Shown piece by piece: positions 43,051 to 51,272 of a stretch of 64,000 nt of DNA. A program made the translations under genes and the position numbers. This DNA comes from Prevotella sp. E9-3 (GTDB taxonomy: Bacteria > Bacteroidota > Bacteroidia > Bacteroidales > Bacteroidaceae), in assembly GCF_022024015.1 (NCBI RefSeq), contig NZ_CP091786.1:3669401-3733400 (forward strand), given 5' to 3'. The notes under the pieces are model-generated. The model saw only the letters and a list, made by a program, of their open reading frames with translations. It was not told the DNA's origin and did not search any database. How positions within the stretch are numbered: position 1 is the first letter of the stretch; every line of letters starts with the position of its first letter.

Positions 43051-44064
43051 ATGCAACGTCGTTATCTGTTTTTACTCCTCCTTGTACCACTGCTTCTTTT
43101 CTCCTGTAAGAAAGAGGGCAGGAATTTTCGTATAGAGGGAGAGTTCAGAAACATGAACCAGGCCCAGTTGTTCCTCATCGATCCCGCCACAGGCTATAAA
43201 GATACTATCAATGTAGAGCGTGGACGGTTTTTCTATGAGAGCGAACGCCAGGACACTACCCTCCTCTTGCTCATGTTTCCAAACTTCTCGTTCATGCCCG
43301 TTTTTACCGGACAAGGGATATCGCTGGAGTTGAAGGCCGATGCCTCTCATCTGAAAGAGGCCACCCTGAAAGGTTCTGACGATAACGATGAGATGACGGC
43401 TTTCCGTCTGCGTGCTGCTCAGATGACTCCTCCAGAAGAGATTCAGGCAGCTAAAGAGTTTATCACTGAAAATCCCGCCTCACTGGTCAGTCTGTTTTTG
43501 TTGCGCCATTATTTTGTTGATGTGGCCGAACCAGACTATCACGAGACCCTCCGTTTGTGCCGCCTCATGGTTCAGGCCAATCCCCGTCAGCAGGCCGTTC
43601 TGCAATTGTACAGACAGTTGCGCATTTTGAACAATGGTGCTGTTGGCAACAAGATTCCCCTATTTGCTGTACTTGATATCAAGAATAGGGTTCTCACCAA
43701 CGAACAATTTCGCAAGGATGTCAACGTATTCTGTTTGTGGAGCACATGGAACTACGAAAGCCGTATGCTGGTCAATGCCGTTCGCAAACTTCAGAAGAAA
43801 CACCCTGGTCACATCTCCCTGATGGCTATCAGCATTGATGCCACCCGTCAGGAAGGAGCCGACTGGTTGCGCCGTGACACCATCGGCGACTATGTGGTGA
43901 ATGACGGCCGTATGTGGCAAACACCAATGGCCAAGGGACTCGGTTTCACCACGATGCCCTCCAATGTCATTGCCGACCGTCATGGTCGCATTCTTCTCCG
44001 CAACCTGACGAAACAGGAATCCCTGGAAAAAGAAATAGAAAAACTCCTCACTTCCAAACCCTAA
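43051..44064 (+). CDS. Thioredoxin-fold lipoprotein (DUF4369-like N-terminus) lacking the CxxC motif
   Basis: A 337-residue lipoprotein; ATG 43051 gives a clean signal peptide MQRRYLFLLLLVPLLLFSC-K. An upstream in-frame start at 42925 would only add repeat-encoded residues and bury the signal peptide. Residues ~25-125 look like a DUF4369 beta domain (FRIEGEFRNMNQAQLFLIDP). The C-terminal ~130 residues follow the TlpA/AhpC thioredoxin pattern: VNVFCLWSTWNYESRMLVNA where family members have W-C-x-x-C, then LMAISIDATRQEGADWL and the cis-Pro region GFTTMPSNVIADRHGRILLR. Both redox cysteines are missing, so it is unlikely to be an oxidoreductase and may be a binding or sensory relative. Confidence 0.78.
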   Translation: MQRRYLFLLLLVPLLLFSCKKEGRNFRIEGEFRNMNQAQLFLIDPATGYKDTINVERGRFFYESERQDTTLLLLMFPNFSFMPVFTGQGISLELKADASHLKEATLKGSDDNDEMTAFRLRAAQMTPPEEIQAAKEFITENPASLVSLFLLRHYFVDVAEPDYHETLRLCRLMVQANPRQQAVLQLYRQLRILNNGAVGNKIPLFAVLDIKNRVLTNEQFRKDVNVFCLWSTWNYESRMLVNAVRKLQKKHPGHISLMAISIDATRQEGADWLRRDTIGDYVVNDGRMWQTPMAKGLGFTTMPSNVIADRHGRILLRNLTKQESLEKEIEKLLTSKP

Positions 44065-44093
44065 TATACATCCACCTCTCATCTCTCACCTCT

Positions 44094-44149
44094 CAATTAT
44101 CAATTATCAATTATCAATTATCAATTATCAATTATCAATTATCAATTAA
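44094..44149 (+). repeat. (caattat)8 tandem repeat immediately before folP
   Basis: Seven exact 7-bp copies plus a final caattaa end two bases before the folP ATG at 44152. Preceding ctctcatctctcacctctc links it to the simple repeats at other gene junctions. The tract occupies the place of a ribosome-binding site. Confidence 0.9.
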
Positions 44150-44151
44150 AC

Positions 44152-44946
44152 ATGTCCTCCACTCTCAACATCAACGGTCGTCTTTTCGACCTCAGCCGTC
44201 CCTGCGTGATGGGCATACTCAATGCCACACCCGACTCCTTCTATGCAGGAAGTCGTACCCAGACCGAACAGGCCATTATAGAGCGTGTACATCAGATTAT
44301 CGATGAAGGAGGAGCCATGATTGATGTCGGTGCCTACTCTACCCGTCCTGGCGCCAGTGAGGTGAGCGAAGAAGAAGAAATGAAGCGCATGCGCTTTGCC
44401 CTTCAGATTATCAATTCCGAATTATCCACCCTCCATTCTTCCCTCCCTATCTCCATCGATACCTTCCGTCCTTCCGTAGCACGGATGACGGTAGAAGAGT
44501 TCGGTGCCCACATCATCAACGATGTCAGTGAGGGTGGTGACGAGATGTTCCGTATGGTGTCTCGCCTTGGAGTCCCTTATATTCTGATGTCGGTACAGCC
44601 CGACCTCCGTCAAACCCTTCTGGCTTTTTCCCGGAAAGTTCAGCACCTGCGCGACCTTGGTCAGAAAGATATCATCCTTGACCCCGGTTTCGGTTTTGGC
44701 AAGACCCTCGAACAGAATTTCCAGCTTATGAACGAGATGGAGAAACTATTGGTCTTCGACCTTCCCCTACTGGTAGGCATCTCGCGCAAGTCCATGATAT
44801 TTAAAACGCTCAACTGCACGCCTGCCGAGGCTCTGAACGGCACTACGGTATTGAACACCATATCGCTGATGAAAGGCGCCTCCATCCTTCGTGTCCACGA
44901 TGTCAAAGCCGCTGCAGAGTGCATCACGCTCACCCAATTCCCCTAA
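44152..44946 (+). CDS. folP: Dihydropteroate synthase
   Basis: FolP condenses p-aminobenzoate with hydroxymethyl-dihydropterin diphosphate in folate synthesis and is the target of sulfonamides. The 264-residue cytosolic TIM-barrel enzyme has MGILNATPDSF at residues ~16-26, IDVGAYSTRPGA near 62-73, the SIDTFRP strand near 100-107, INDVSEG near 120-126, LDPGFGFGKT near 180-189 and GISRKSMI near 206-213. The segment IINSELSTLHSSL just before SIDTF looks repeat-derived (attatcaattccgaattatc...). The spacing of catalytic motifs is otherwise normal. It lies five bases before cdaA, a conserved Bacteroidota pair. Confidence 0.95.
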   Translation: MSSTLNINGRLFDLSRPCVMGILNATPDSFYAGSRTQTEQAIIERVHQIIDEGGAMIDVGAYSTRPGASEVSEEEEMKRMRFALQIINSELSTLHSSLPISIDTFRPSVARMTVEEFGAHIINDVSEGGDEMFRMVSRLGVPYILMSVQPDLRQTLLAFSRKVQHLRDLGQKDIILDPGFGFGKTLEQNFQLMNEMEKLLVFDLPLLVGISRKSMIFKTLNCTPAEALNGTTVLNTISLMKGASILRVHDVKAAAECITLTQFP

Positions 44947-44951
44947 AAAAA

Positions 44952-45731
44952 ATGTTCCTACAATTCAGTTTAAAAGACTTCATCGACATTCTCCTGGTAG
45001 CACTGATGCTCTACTACCTCTATCGTTTGATGCGCGAATCGCGCAGCATCAACGTCTTTGTAGGCATCATGATATTTGTGCTGGGATGGTTTTTCGTGTC
45101 ACAGATTTTTGAGATGCGCCTGTTGGGTGGAATACTCGACAAACTGGTCTCTGTGGGTGTGATTGCCCTGATTGTGATTTTCCAGGACGATATTCGCAAG
45201 TTCCTCTACGATTTAGGAACACGCCAGCGCATTCAGACTTTTTTGCGATTCTTCTCGTCTGGTCATACCAACAAGCGTAATACTGAAGGCCTGAAGCGTG
45301 CCATCCTTCCTATTGTGATGGCCTGTATCTCCATGTCGAAGGGAAAGGTGGGCGCCCTCATCATCATCCAGCGCCATTCCCCCCTCACCGATATTGTGAC
45401 CACGGGTGAGACCATCAATGCCGATATAAACCAGCGACTCATTGAGAATATCTTCTTTAAGAACTCTCCCCTCCACGATGGTGCTATGATCATTGCCAAC
45501 CAGCGTATCTGCGCTGCCGGCTGCATCCTGCCCGTGAGCCATAGTCTCGATATTCCCAAGAGCATGGGATTGCGCCACCGTGCCGGACTTGGCATCACAC
45601 AGGAGAGTGATGCACTGGCCATTATTGTTTCTGAAGAGACAGGCAGTATCACCGTAGCGCAAAACGGACAGTTCCGCAGGCGCATCTCGTCAGAAGAACT
45701 GGAGTCCATACTCACCCAGGAAATGATTTAG
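44952..45731 (+). CDS. cdaA: Diadenylate cyclase CdaA
   Basis: A membrane-anchored c-di-AMP synthase of 259 residues that converts two ATP to c-di-AMP, a messenger for osmotic and cell-wall homeostasis. ATG 44952 is chosen because an upstream in-frame TTG would overlap folP and add an unlikely leader. Three N-terminal membrane segments (IDILLVALMLYYLYRL, then VFVGIMIFVLGWFFV and LVSVGVIALIVIF) precede the DAC domain. The catalytic motifs D-G-A (NSPLHDGAMII near residue 180) and R-H-R (MGLRHRAGLG near 211-220) are intact. It is cotranscribed with folP, and the helicase gene starts three bases after its stop. Confidence 0.95.
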   Translation: MFLQFSLKDFIDILLVALMLYYLYRLMRESRSINVFVGIMIFVLGWFFVSQIFEMRLLGGILDKLVSVGVIALIVIFQDDIRKFLYDLGTRQRIQTFLRFFSSGHTNKRNTEGLKRAILPIVMACISMSKGKVGALIIIQRHSPLTDIVTTGETINADINQRLIENIFFKNSPLHDGAMIIANQRICAAGCILPVSHSLDIPKSMGLRHRAGLGITQESDALAIIVSEETGSITVAQNGQFRRRISSEELESILTQEMI

Positions 45732-45734
45732 ACC

Positions 45735-47807
45735 ATGCCCTCATCATCGCCTATCCTTGAACTGCAGCACCAGCAACTTTTGCTGCAGATGGAATACGAA
45801 GAAGAGAAGAAGGCTTTCCAACAGAAAGTTGATGCCATCGGTTTGCAGCGCCGTATTCAGCGTGGTGATGCCTGGTGGCCCATCCGTGTTGGCCGCAGTT
45901 ATTACAACTCCTTGAACCAACTCTGTGTGGAAGTGTTCCGTGCCACCAACTCCGATGAAGACATTGAACACAATTTTGAATACGGCCGTCCGGTGAGCTT
46001 CTTTAGAATTGATAATTCAAAATTGACAGCTGACAATTACTCTCAGGGCGAGAAAAACGTCGGCAAAACTAATCATACCTCTCAACTCTCACCTCTCAGT
46101 TCTAAATTCTCCGGCTCCGTCTCTTTCTGCGATGGCGACCGCATGGTGGTTGTAGTGCCCGACAATTTTCCTGTTGGCAACCTCCAGCAGGAAGGAATTG
46201 GCATACAGCTAAGTTTTGACGAAACTTCCTATCGCATGATGTTCGATGCCCTTGAACGTACCATGCGAGCCAAGGGACGACTGGGCTATCTGCGCGATCT
46301 TTTCTACAGTCCGTCCATGAAGGCCGAGACCTTTTCCTTCCCCGATATGCATTTCCCCTACCTGAATGTCACCCAGGAGCAGGCTGTCAACAAGGTGCTC
46401 AGGGCTAAGGATGTAGCCATCGTCCACGGTCCTCCAGGAACAGGCAAGACCACCACCCTTGTAGAAGCCATCTACGAAACCCTGCGCCGTGAGAGTCAGG
46501 TACTGGTATGCGCACAGAGCAATATGGCCGTTGACTGGATATCAGAGAAACTCGTTGACCGTGGTCTGAACGTGCTACGCATCGGCAATCCCGTACGTGT
46601 TGACGACAAGATGCTGTCCTTCACCTACGAACGGCGCTTTGAGGCCCATCCCGACTACGAACTGCTGTGGTCTATCCGAAAGACCATCCGCGAACTGCGC
46701 AAGAACCGTAAGCGAGGCGATGAGAAGTTCCACCAGAAACTGGAGCGCCTGAAAGAACGCGCTACAGCCCTCGAAATAGCCATCAATCAGGAATTGTTCG
46801 GTGAGGCCCGTGTTATCGCCTGTACGCTCGTTGGAAGCGGTCACAGGCTCCTTGACGGTATGAAGTTCGGCACGTTGTTCATCGATGAAGCTGCACAAGC
46901 CCTTGAAGCTGCCTGTTGGATTCCCATTCGCCGGGCCTCACGCGTTATCTTTGCCGGCGACCACTGTCAGCTGCCTCCCACCGTGAAGAGCTATGAAGCC
47001 CTGAAGGGTGGTTTAGGCAAGACCCTCATGGAGCGTATTGTTGACCAAAAGCCCGATGTAGTCACCCTGCTCACTCTTCAGTATCGTATGAACGAAGAGA
47101 TTATGCGTTTCTCCAGCGACTGGTTCTATGATAATATGGTGGAATCGGCTCCAGAGGTGAAATACCGTAGCATCCTCGACCTGGATCTGCCGATGACATG
47201 GATAGAAACGAGCGCCTTTCTAACTGAGAACTCCGAACTTGGAACTGAGAGGTATGATCACCTTCCAGATTCCAAAACTAATCATACCTCCCAATTCTTG
47301 GACAAGTCAAGCGGCAAAGCCGAAGGCTCAACTCCCGATTCTCATTTTTCCAGTGAAGAATTCGTCGGTGAGTCATTTGGAAGAGTGAATAAGGTTGAGG
47401 CCCGTCTCACGCTCCTTGCCCTTCAGGCCTATTACGAAATGATTGGTAAGGAGCGCATACTCAGTGAGCGCCTCGATGTAGGTATTATCTCTCCCTATCG
47501 CGCTCAGGTACAGCTGTTGCGTAAGATGATCAAGAAGAGTGAGTTTTTCAAGCCTTTCCGCAGTCTTATCACGGTAAACACCATTGACGGTTTTCAGGGA
47601 CAGGAGCGCGATATTATCGTTGTATCACTGGTAAGAAGCAACGACGAAGGCCAGATAGGATTTCTCCGTGACCTTCGTCGTATGAATGTGGCTATCACCC
47701 GTGCTCGCATGAAGTTGATTATTCTTGGCGACCGCCACACCCTTTGTCGCCATCCTTTCTATCGCAAGCTTTGGGAGTATATTCAGGGACTGAGAGGTGA
47801 GAACTGA
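45735..47807 (+). CDS. SF1 superfamily DNA/RNA helicase (AAA_11/AAA_12, UPF1-IGHMBP2 type) with two repeat-derived inserts
   Basis: A 690-residue cytosolic helicase. Walker A is G232-PPGTGKTT, Walker B is LFIDEAAQALEA with D384-E385, followed by motif III AGDHCQLPPTV, motif IV-like LQYRMNEEIMRFSS, motif V TVDGFQGQERD-type (TIDGFQGQERDIIVVSLVRS) and motif VI MNVAITRARMKLIILGD. The set is complete, so ATPase activity is expected; the substrate is unknown. Two stretches look foreign: residues ~92-127 (KTNHTSQLSPLSSKF) and ~494-551 (NSELGTERYDHL, then KTNHTSQF). Both are encoded by the same repeat family that lies between genes at 47.8 and 49.1 kb. The last residues RGEN and the stop also come from such an element. 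The gene follows cdaA by three bases. Confidence 0.88.
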   Translation: MPSSSPILELQHQQLLLQMEYEEEKKAFQQKVDAIGLQRRIQRGDAWWPIRVGRSYYNSLNQLCVEVFRATNSDEDIEHNFEYGRPVSFFRIDNSKLTADNYSQGEKNVGKTNHTSQLSPLSSKFSGSVSFCDGDRMVVVVPDNFPVGNLQQEGIGIQLSFDETSYRMMFDALERTMRAKGRLGYLRDLFYSPSMKAETFSFPDMHFPYLNVTQEQAVNKVLRAKDVAIVHGPPGTGKTTTLVEAIYETLRRESQVLVCAQSNMAVDWISEKLVDRGLNVLRIGNPVRVDDKMLSFTYERRFEAHPDYELLWSIRKTIRELRKNRKRGDEKFHQKLERLKERATALEIAINQELFGEARVIACTLVGSGHRLLDGMKFGTLFIDEAAQALEAACWIPIRRASRVIFAGDHCQLPPTVKSYEALKGGLGKTLMERIVDQKPDVVTLLTLQYRMNEEIMRFSSDWFYDNMVESAPEVKYRSILDLDLPMTWIETSAFLTENSELGTERYDHLPDSKTNHTSQFLDKSSGKAEGSTPDSHFSSEEFVGESFGRVNKVEARLTLLALQAYYEMIGKERILSERLDVGIISPYRAQVQLLRKMIKKSEFFKPFRSLITVNTIDGFQGQERDIIVVSLVRSNDEGQIGFLRDLRRMNVAITRARMKLIILGDRHTLCRHPFYRKLWEYIQGLRGEN
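46009..46112 (+). repeat. Repeat-derived in-frame insert 1 in the helicase gene
   Basis: attgataattcaaaattgac begins the segment and aaaactaatcatacctctca followed by actctcacctctcagttc ends it. The second half is identical to the right arm of the elements at 47861 and 49136. Confidence 0.8.
47221..47345 (+). repeat. Repeat-derived in-frame insert 2 in the helicase gene, with both arms
   Basis: GAGAGGTATGAT (47247-47258) and its inverse ATCATACCTC (47281-47290) are 22 bp apart, with aaaacta before the right arm as in the other copies. Flanks read aactgagaactccgaacttgg and ccaattcttgg. No stop codon arises in the reading frame. Confidence 0.85.
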
Positions 47808-47917
47808 GAGATGAGAGGTGAGAGGTATGATTAGTTTTGCTATGAGGGAATAAATGGAAAGCAAACTAATCATACCTCTCAGTTCTCAGTTCTCACCTCT
47901 CAATTATCATCTCTCAA
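47790..47917. repeat. Complete inverted element between helicase and rnc
   Basis: The left arm (47790-47840, ctgagaggtgagaactgaga ... ggtatgattagttttgc) is inverse to the right arm (47861-47917, gcaaactaatcatacctctc ...). The left arm provides the helicase stop, and the right arm touches the rnc stop. It could act as a bidirectional terminator between the convergent genes. Confidence 0.85.
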
Positions 47918-49047
47918 TCGTCAATTTTCTCCGCAAACGCTGCCGCCTCAGCAGCAGCAATAATATCCTCTTTATCCAGTTCGGTGGTATTGTGGGAAAT
48001 GTCTGAGAGGTCGAAATCGTCATCCTCGGCAGCTTTCGCTACTACAGATTCCTCTTTCAGTTCCTTTTCCTCTGCATCCTTCTCAACTGTTTTGGCAGCC
48101 TTTCTGGTCTTTTTCTTGTTGTTTGCAGTATGCTCTGAAGACTCTTTGACCTCTTTATTTTCAGTCTCTTCAGAAAATTCTGAATACCATTCAGAAGTCT
48201 TGTTCTGCTCAATGATGAAGTTCGTTTTCTCCGCCTCCAGATTAGGAGCAGCCATCGTAGGTTCTTCCTCCATCTTTGTACGGTCGCTCTTGGCAGCAAA
48301 GATAGCATCGATAAACTGGGGTTCGCGGCGCAGTCTCTGAAGTGTCTCTTTCGAGGCTATCTGCTGGGCCTCCTTCTTTGAGTAGCCCTTTCCGCTACCG
48401 CCTTCCACACCTTCTATCAGCACTTGGAATCCGAAGGTTGGCGAACCCTGACTGTCCTTTTCCTGATTCAGCATCTTGAACTCCATGCGCACACGGTTCT
48501 TCTGCGTCCACTCCAACAGTTTTGACTTGAAGTTCACCTCCTTATACGCTACCTTGTCGATATTCACCATCTGAGCCAGAATGCGCTTTTCCATGAATCG
48601 CATAACAGCTGCATACCCCAAATCCAGGTAGATGGCGCCTACGAGAGCCTCGAAGGCGTTGCCAGCCATGTAGCTGTTGTGCGAGCGCGACTGTCCGCGA
48701 CTCTGAATCAGATCGGTCAATCCCATTTCCTCGGCCAGTTTTCCAAGCGTCTCTCGGCTCACCAGCTTCGAGCGGGTATTGGTAAGAAATCCTTCACGCT
48801 TGCCTTTGAAATGTGCGAACACGATATGTCCCACCGTAGCATCGAGGATAGCATCGCCCAGGAATTCCAATCGTTCGTTGTTCAGTGGTTTTCCCTTATC
48901 GTTGCGTTGTCCCGAGCTTTTATGAGTCAGTGCTGTCTTATAGTAACTGATATCGTTGGGGTAGAATCCCATCACCTTATAAAGAGACCTACGCAACTCT
49001 TTATCCTTTCGAAAAGGCAGACGCAAACGCTCAAAAAAAACAATCAT
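47914..49047 (-). CDS. rnc: Ribonuclease III with long acidic C-terminal extension
   Basis: RNase III cleaves double-stranded RNA in rRNA maturation and mRNA control. The 377-residue protein has the catalytic domain with NNERLEFLGDAILDATVGHI near residues 57-76 and the second acidic motif GNAFEALVGAIYLDLGY near 128-145. A dsRNA-binding domain follows (~170-240: NFKSKLLEWTQKNRVRMEF, GKGYSKKEAQQIASKE). Residues ~250-377 form an acidic-lysine low-complexity tail (EETENKEVKESSEHTANNKK) that most RNase III proteins (220-250 residues) lack. It is the third gene of the acpP-fabF-rnc run on the minus strand, a known Bacteroidota order, but is separated from fabF by an inverted repeat element. Confidence 0.95.
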   Translation of the reverse strand: MIVFFERLRLPFRKDKELRRSLYKVMGFYPNDISYYKTALTHKSSGQRNDKGKPLNNERLEFLGDAILDATVGHIVFAHFKGKREGFLTNTRSKLVSRETLGKLAEEMGLTDLIQSRGQSRSHNSYMAGNAFEALVGAIYLDLGYAAVMRFMEKRILAQMVNIDKVAYKEVNFKSKLLEWTQKNRVRMEFKMLNQEKDSQGSPTFGFQVLIEGVEGGSGKGYSKKEAQQIASKETLQRLRREPQFIDAIFAAKSDRTKMEEEPTMAAPNLEAEKTNFIIEQNKTSEWYSEFSEETENKEVKESSEHTANNKKKTRKAAKTVEKDAEEKELKEESVVAKAAEDDDFDLSDISHNTTELDKEDIIAAAEAAAFAEKIDD

Positions 49048-49072
49048 ATTAATTGAGAATTAATAATAAGAA

Positions 49073-49190
49073 CCGAGAACTGAGAATTGAGAATTGAGAG
49101 GTATGATTACACTGTACGCAATAAACTTGCCATCAGCAAAACTAATCATACCTCTCAACTCTCAATTCTCAGTTCTCAACTCTCAATTTT
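49073..49190. repeat. Complete inverted element between fabF and rnc
   Basis: The left arm (49073-49110) ends in aattgagaggtatgattac and the right arm (49136-49188) starts with aaaactaatcatacctctca. Their spacer is 25 bp. The distal edge of the right arm overlaps the fabF stop (attgaga on the minus strand). Confidence 0.85.
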
Positions 49191-50445
49191 CGTATTTCTT
49201 AAACACTACACAGGCATTGTGACCGCCGAAACCGAACGTGTTTGAGAGTCCGGCGCGAACAGTGCGCTGCTGTGCTTTGTTGAAAGTGAAATTCAGATTA
49301 TAGTCAATCTCCGGATCCTCATCGCCCTCTTCGTGGTTGATAGTGGGAGGAATGATGTCGTTCTTCACTGCGAGTACGGTGGCCATAGCCTCTACAGCGC
49401 CGGCAGCACCCAGCAGGTGACCAGTCATTGACTTTGTTGACGAGATATTCAGCTTGAAGGCTGCATCACCGAACACTTCCTTGATAGCCTTGGCCTCTGA
49501 GATATCGCCCACATGAGTTGAAGTACCATGTACGTTAATGTAGTCGATGTCCTCGGGCTTCATGCCGGCATCTTCCAGAGCGTTCTGCATCACCAGCTTA
49601 GCACCCAGTCCTTCGGGGTGAGAGGCAGTGATGTGGTGAGCGTCGGCACTCATACCGGCACCTACCATCTCGGCATAAATCTTTGCACCGCGAGCCTTGG
49701 CGTGCTCCAACTCTTCAAGAATCAAGCAACCGGCACCTTCAGCCATGACGAATCCGTCGCGGCTGGCGCTGAACGGACGGCTGGCCTTCTGAGGCTCGTC
49801 GTTACGGGTTGAGAGAGCGTGCATGGCGTTGAAACCGCCTACACCTGTCTCGCAGATAGCTGCCTCGGCACCACCGGCCACAATAGCGTTGGCCTTGCCC
49901 AGGCGAATCAGGTTGAAGGCATCGGCCAGTGCGTTCGATGAAGAAGCGCAGGCAGAAGCCGTGATATAGTTGGGGCCGTGCAGGCCATACATGATCGAAA
50001 TCTGTCCGGCAGCGATGTCGGCAATCATCTTCGGAATGAAGAAGGGATTGAATTTAGGTCCCTGTTCACGGTGTGAACCATAATAGCACACCTCATCCTC
50101 GAAGGTCTTGATACCACCGATGCCTACACCAAATACCACACCGATGCGGTTTTTGTCTTCTTTCTCCAAATCCCAGCCACAGTCCTCAACGGCCTGCTTG
50201 GCTGCAATCAGAGCCAACTGTGTGTAACGGTCCATCTTGCGGGCCTCCTTGCGGTCCAGGTATTGATTTACATCCAGATCCTTCACCTCACAGGCAAAAG
50301 TGGTCTTGAAGTTGGTTGTGTCAAAATGTGTAATAGGAGCAGCACCACTCACACCAGCCAACATGTTCTTCCACATATCTTCGGGGTTGTTGCCCAATGG
50401 AGTAACGGCGCCAAGTCCTGTCACTACTACTCTTTTCAGTTCCAT
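49183..50445 (-). CDS. fabF: 3-oxoacyl-[acyl-carrier-protein] synthase II
   Basis: FabF (KAS II) condenses malonyl-ACP with acyl-ACP in fatty-acid elongation. The 420-residue protein shows the thiolase fold with VVVTGLGAVTPLGNN at the start, the nucleophile C166 in TASACASSS, and the two histidines in VHGTSTHVGD and TGHLLGAAGAVE. The C-terminal GLSNTFGFGGHNACVVFK is complete. It lies downstream of acpP on the same strand, 196 bp away, with a G/C-rich repeat cluster between. The stop codon abuts an inverted element. Confidence 0.97.
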   Translation of the reverse strand: MELKRVVVTGLGAVTPLGNNPEDMWKNMLAGVSGAAPITHFDTTNFKTTFACEVKDLDVNQYLDRKEARKMDRYTQLALIAAKQAVEDCGWDLEKEDKNRIGVVFGVGIGGIKTFEDEVCYYGSHREQGPKFNPFFIPKMIADIAAGQISIMYGLHGPNYITASACASSSNALADAFNLIRLGKANAIVAGGAEAAICETGVGGFNAMHALSTRNDEPQKASRPFSASRDGFVMAEGAGCLILEELEHAKARGAKIYAEMVGAGMSADAHHITASHPEGLGAKLVMQNALEDAGMKPEDIDYINVHGTSTHVGDISEAKAIKEVFGDAAFKLNISSTKSMTGHLLGAAGAVEAMATVLAVKNDIIPPTINHEEGDEDPEIDYNLNFTFNKAQQRTVRAGLSNTFGFGGHNACVVFKKYEN

Positions 50446-50457
50446 AATAATTGTGTT

Positions 50458-50632
50458 AAAAGCCCCCTAAGTTAGGGGTTGGGGGTCTGAACAATAATAA
50501 TGTTCTTTTGACCTTTGAAGATCTGTTCAGACCTGAGCCCTAACTTAGGGGGCTTTTTGTCTGTTCAGACCCCCACCCCCCCTCGCTCGGCTCAGCCGCT
50601 TTGCGCAGCTAAGAACTTAGGGGGCTCGGAAA
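50458..50632 (-). repeat. Cluster of agccccctaagtt...ggtctgaacagac elements between acpP and fabF
   Basis: Three units: 50460-50495, about 50526-50560 and 50561-50630. The last is a near-identical inverse of 7004-7070 and contains tcgctcggctcagccgctt and tgcgcagctaagaacttagg. Inverted pairs such as agccccctaagttagggg and the reverse copy near 50540-50556 could fold into a long hairpin within the acpP-fabF transcript. Confidence 0.9.
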
Positions 50633-50641
50633 TACTTTTTA

Positions 50642-50878
50642 TTATTTTGAGTTCTCCTCAATATAAGAAATAGCGTCGGCAACGGTGCCAATCTTCTCAG
50701 CCTTGTCATCGGGAATGCTGATACCGAACTCCTTCTCAAATTCCATGATGAGCTCTACAGTATCCAGAGAGTCTGCACCCAGATCGTTAGTAAAACTAGA
50801 CTCAGGCTTTACAACAGCCTCGTCAACACCCAGTTTGTCTACGATGATTGCCTTTACTTTGCTTTCAATTTCTGACAT
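50642..50878 (-). CDS. acpP: Acyl carrier protein
   Basis: AcpP carries growing acyl chains on a 4'-phosphopantetheine arm. The 78-residue acidic protein has the usual four-helix pattern and the attachment serine S37 in [20 protein letters not shown]. Length and motif are standard. It is the first gene of the acpP-fabF-rnc run. The start ATG follows an A-rich leader (aacaagaaaaatc on the minus strand). Confidence 0.98.
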   Translation of the reverse strand: MSEIESKVKAIIVDKLGVDEAVVKPESSFTNDLGADSLDTVELIMEFEKEFGISIPDDKAEKIGTVADAISYIEENSK

Positions 50879-51113
50879 GATTTTTCTTGTTTAAAATGTT
50901 AATAAATAGATTCTTATCGTGAAAAACGGTGCAAAGTAACACATTTTCTTTGAGCTACACAAATTTTTTAAATAAAAACTACACTTTCTTTGCACACACA
51001 CTACCGATTTGTGCAAAAAAAGGAGTTTAGAAGTGTCTTTGCACCACTAAACTCCCCGAAATACACATCAATTTCTATATAAGAAGATAAGAAACTTCAG
51101 CAACCATAATTAC

Positions 51114-51230
51114 TTAGCTCATGAACATTGTGGTGGCCTCAGCACCTCCCAGTGCTCCCAACAGGGCCGAGGCAATGGCTATCACCACTTTTATCACAAT
51201 GCTCCACATTTTTCTATTTGTATTTTCCAT
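51114..51230 (-). CDS. Smalltalk-type mini-protein (38 residues)
   Basis: A 38-codon frame: MENTNRKMWSIVIKVVIAIA followed by SALLGALGGAEATTMFMS. It has a short polar N-terminus with a conserved Trp and one hydrophobic segment with small residues, which is the pattern of the smalltalk protein family of Bacteroidales. Function is unknown; the hydrophobic stretch suggests membrane association. It lies 42 bp downstream of the HU-like gene on the same strand, the usual neighbourhood of this family, so they are likely cotranscribed. Short length is the main reason for caution. Confidence 0.75.
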   Translation of the reverse strand: MENTNRKMWSIVIKVVIAIASALLGALGGAEATTMFMS

Positions 51231-51272
51231 GGTATCAATTCTTTATTTAAGTTTTTGTGAGGTTGTTCCCGT

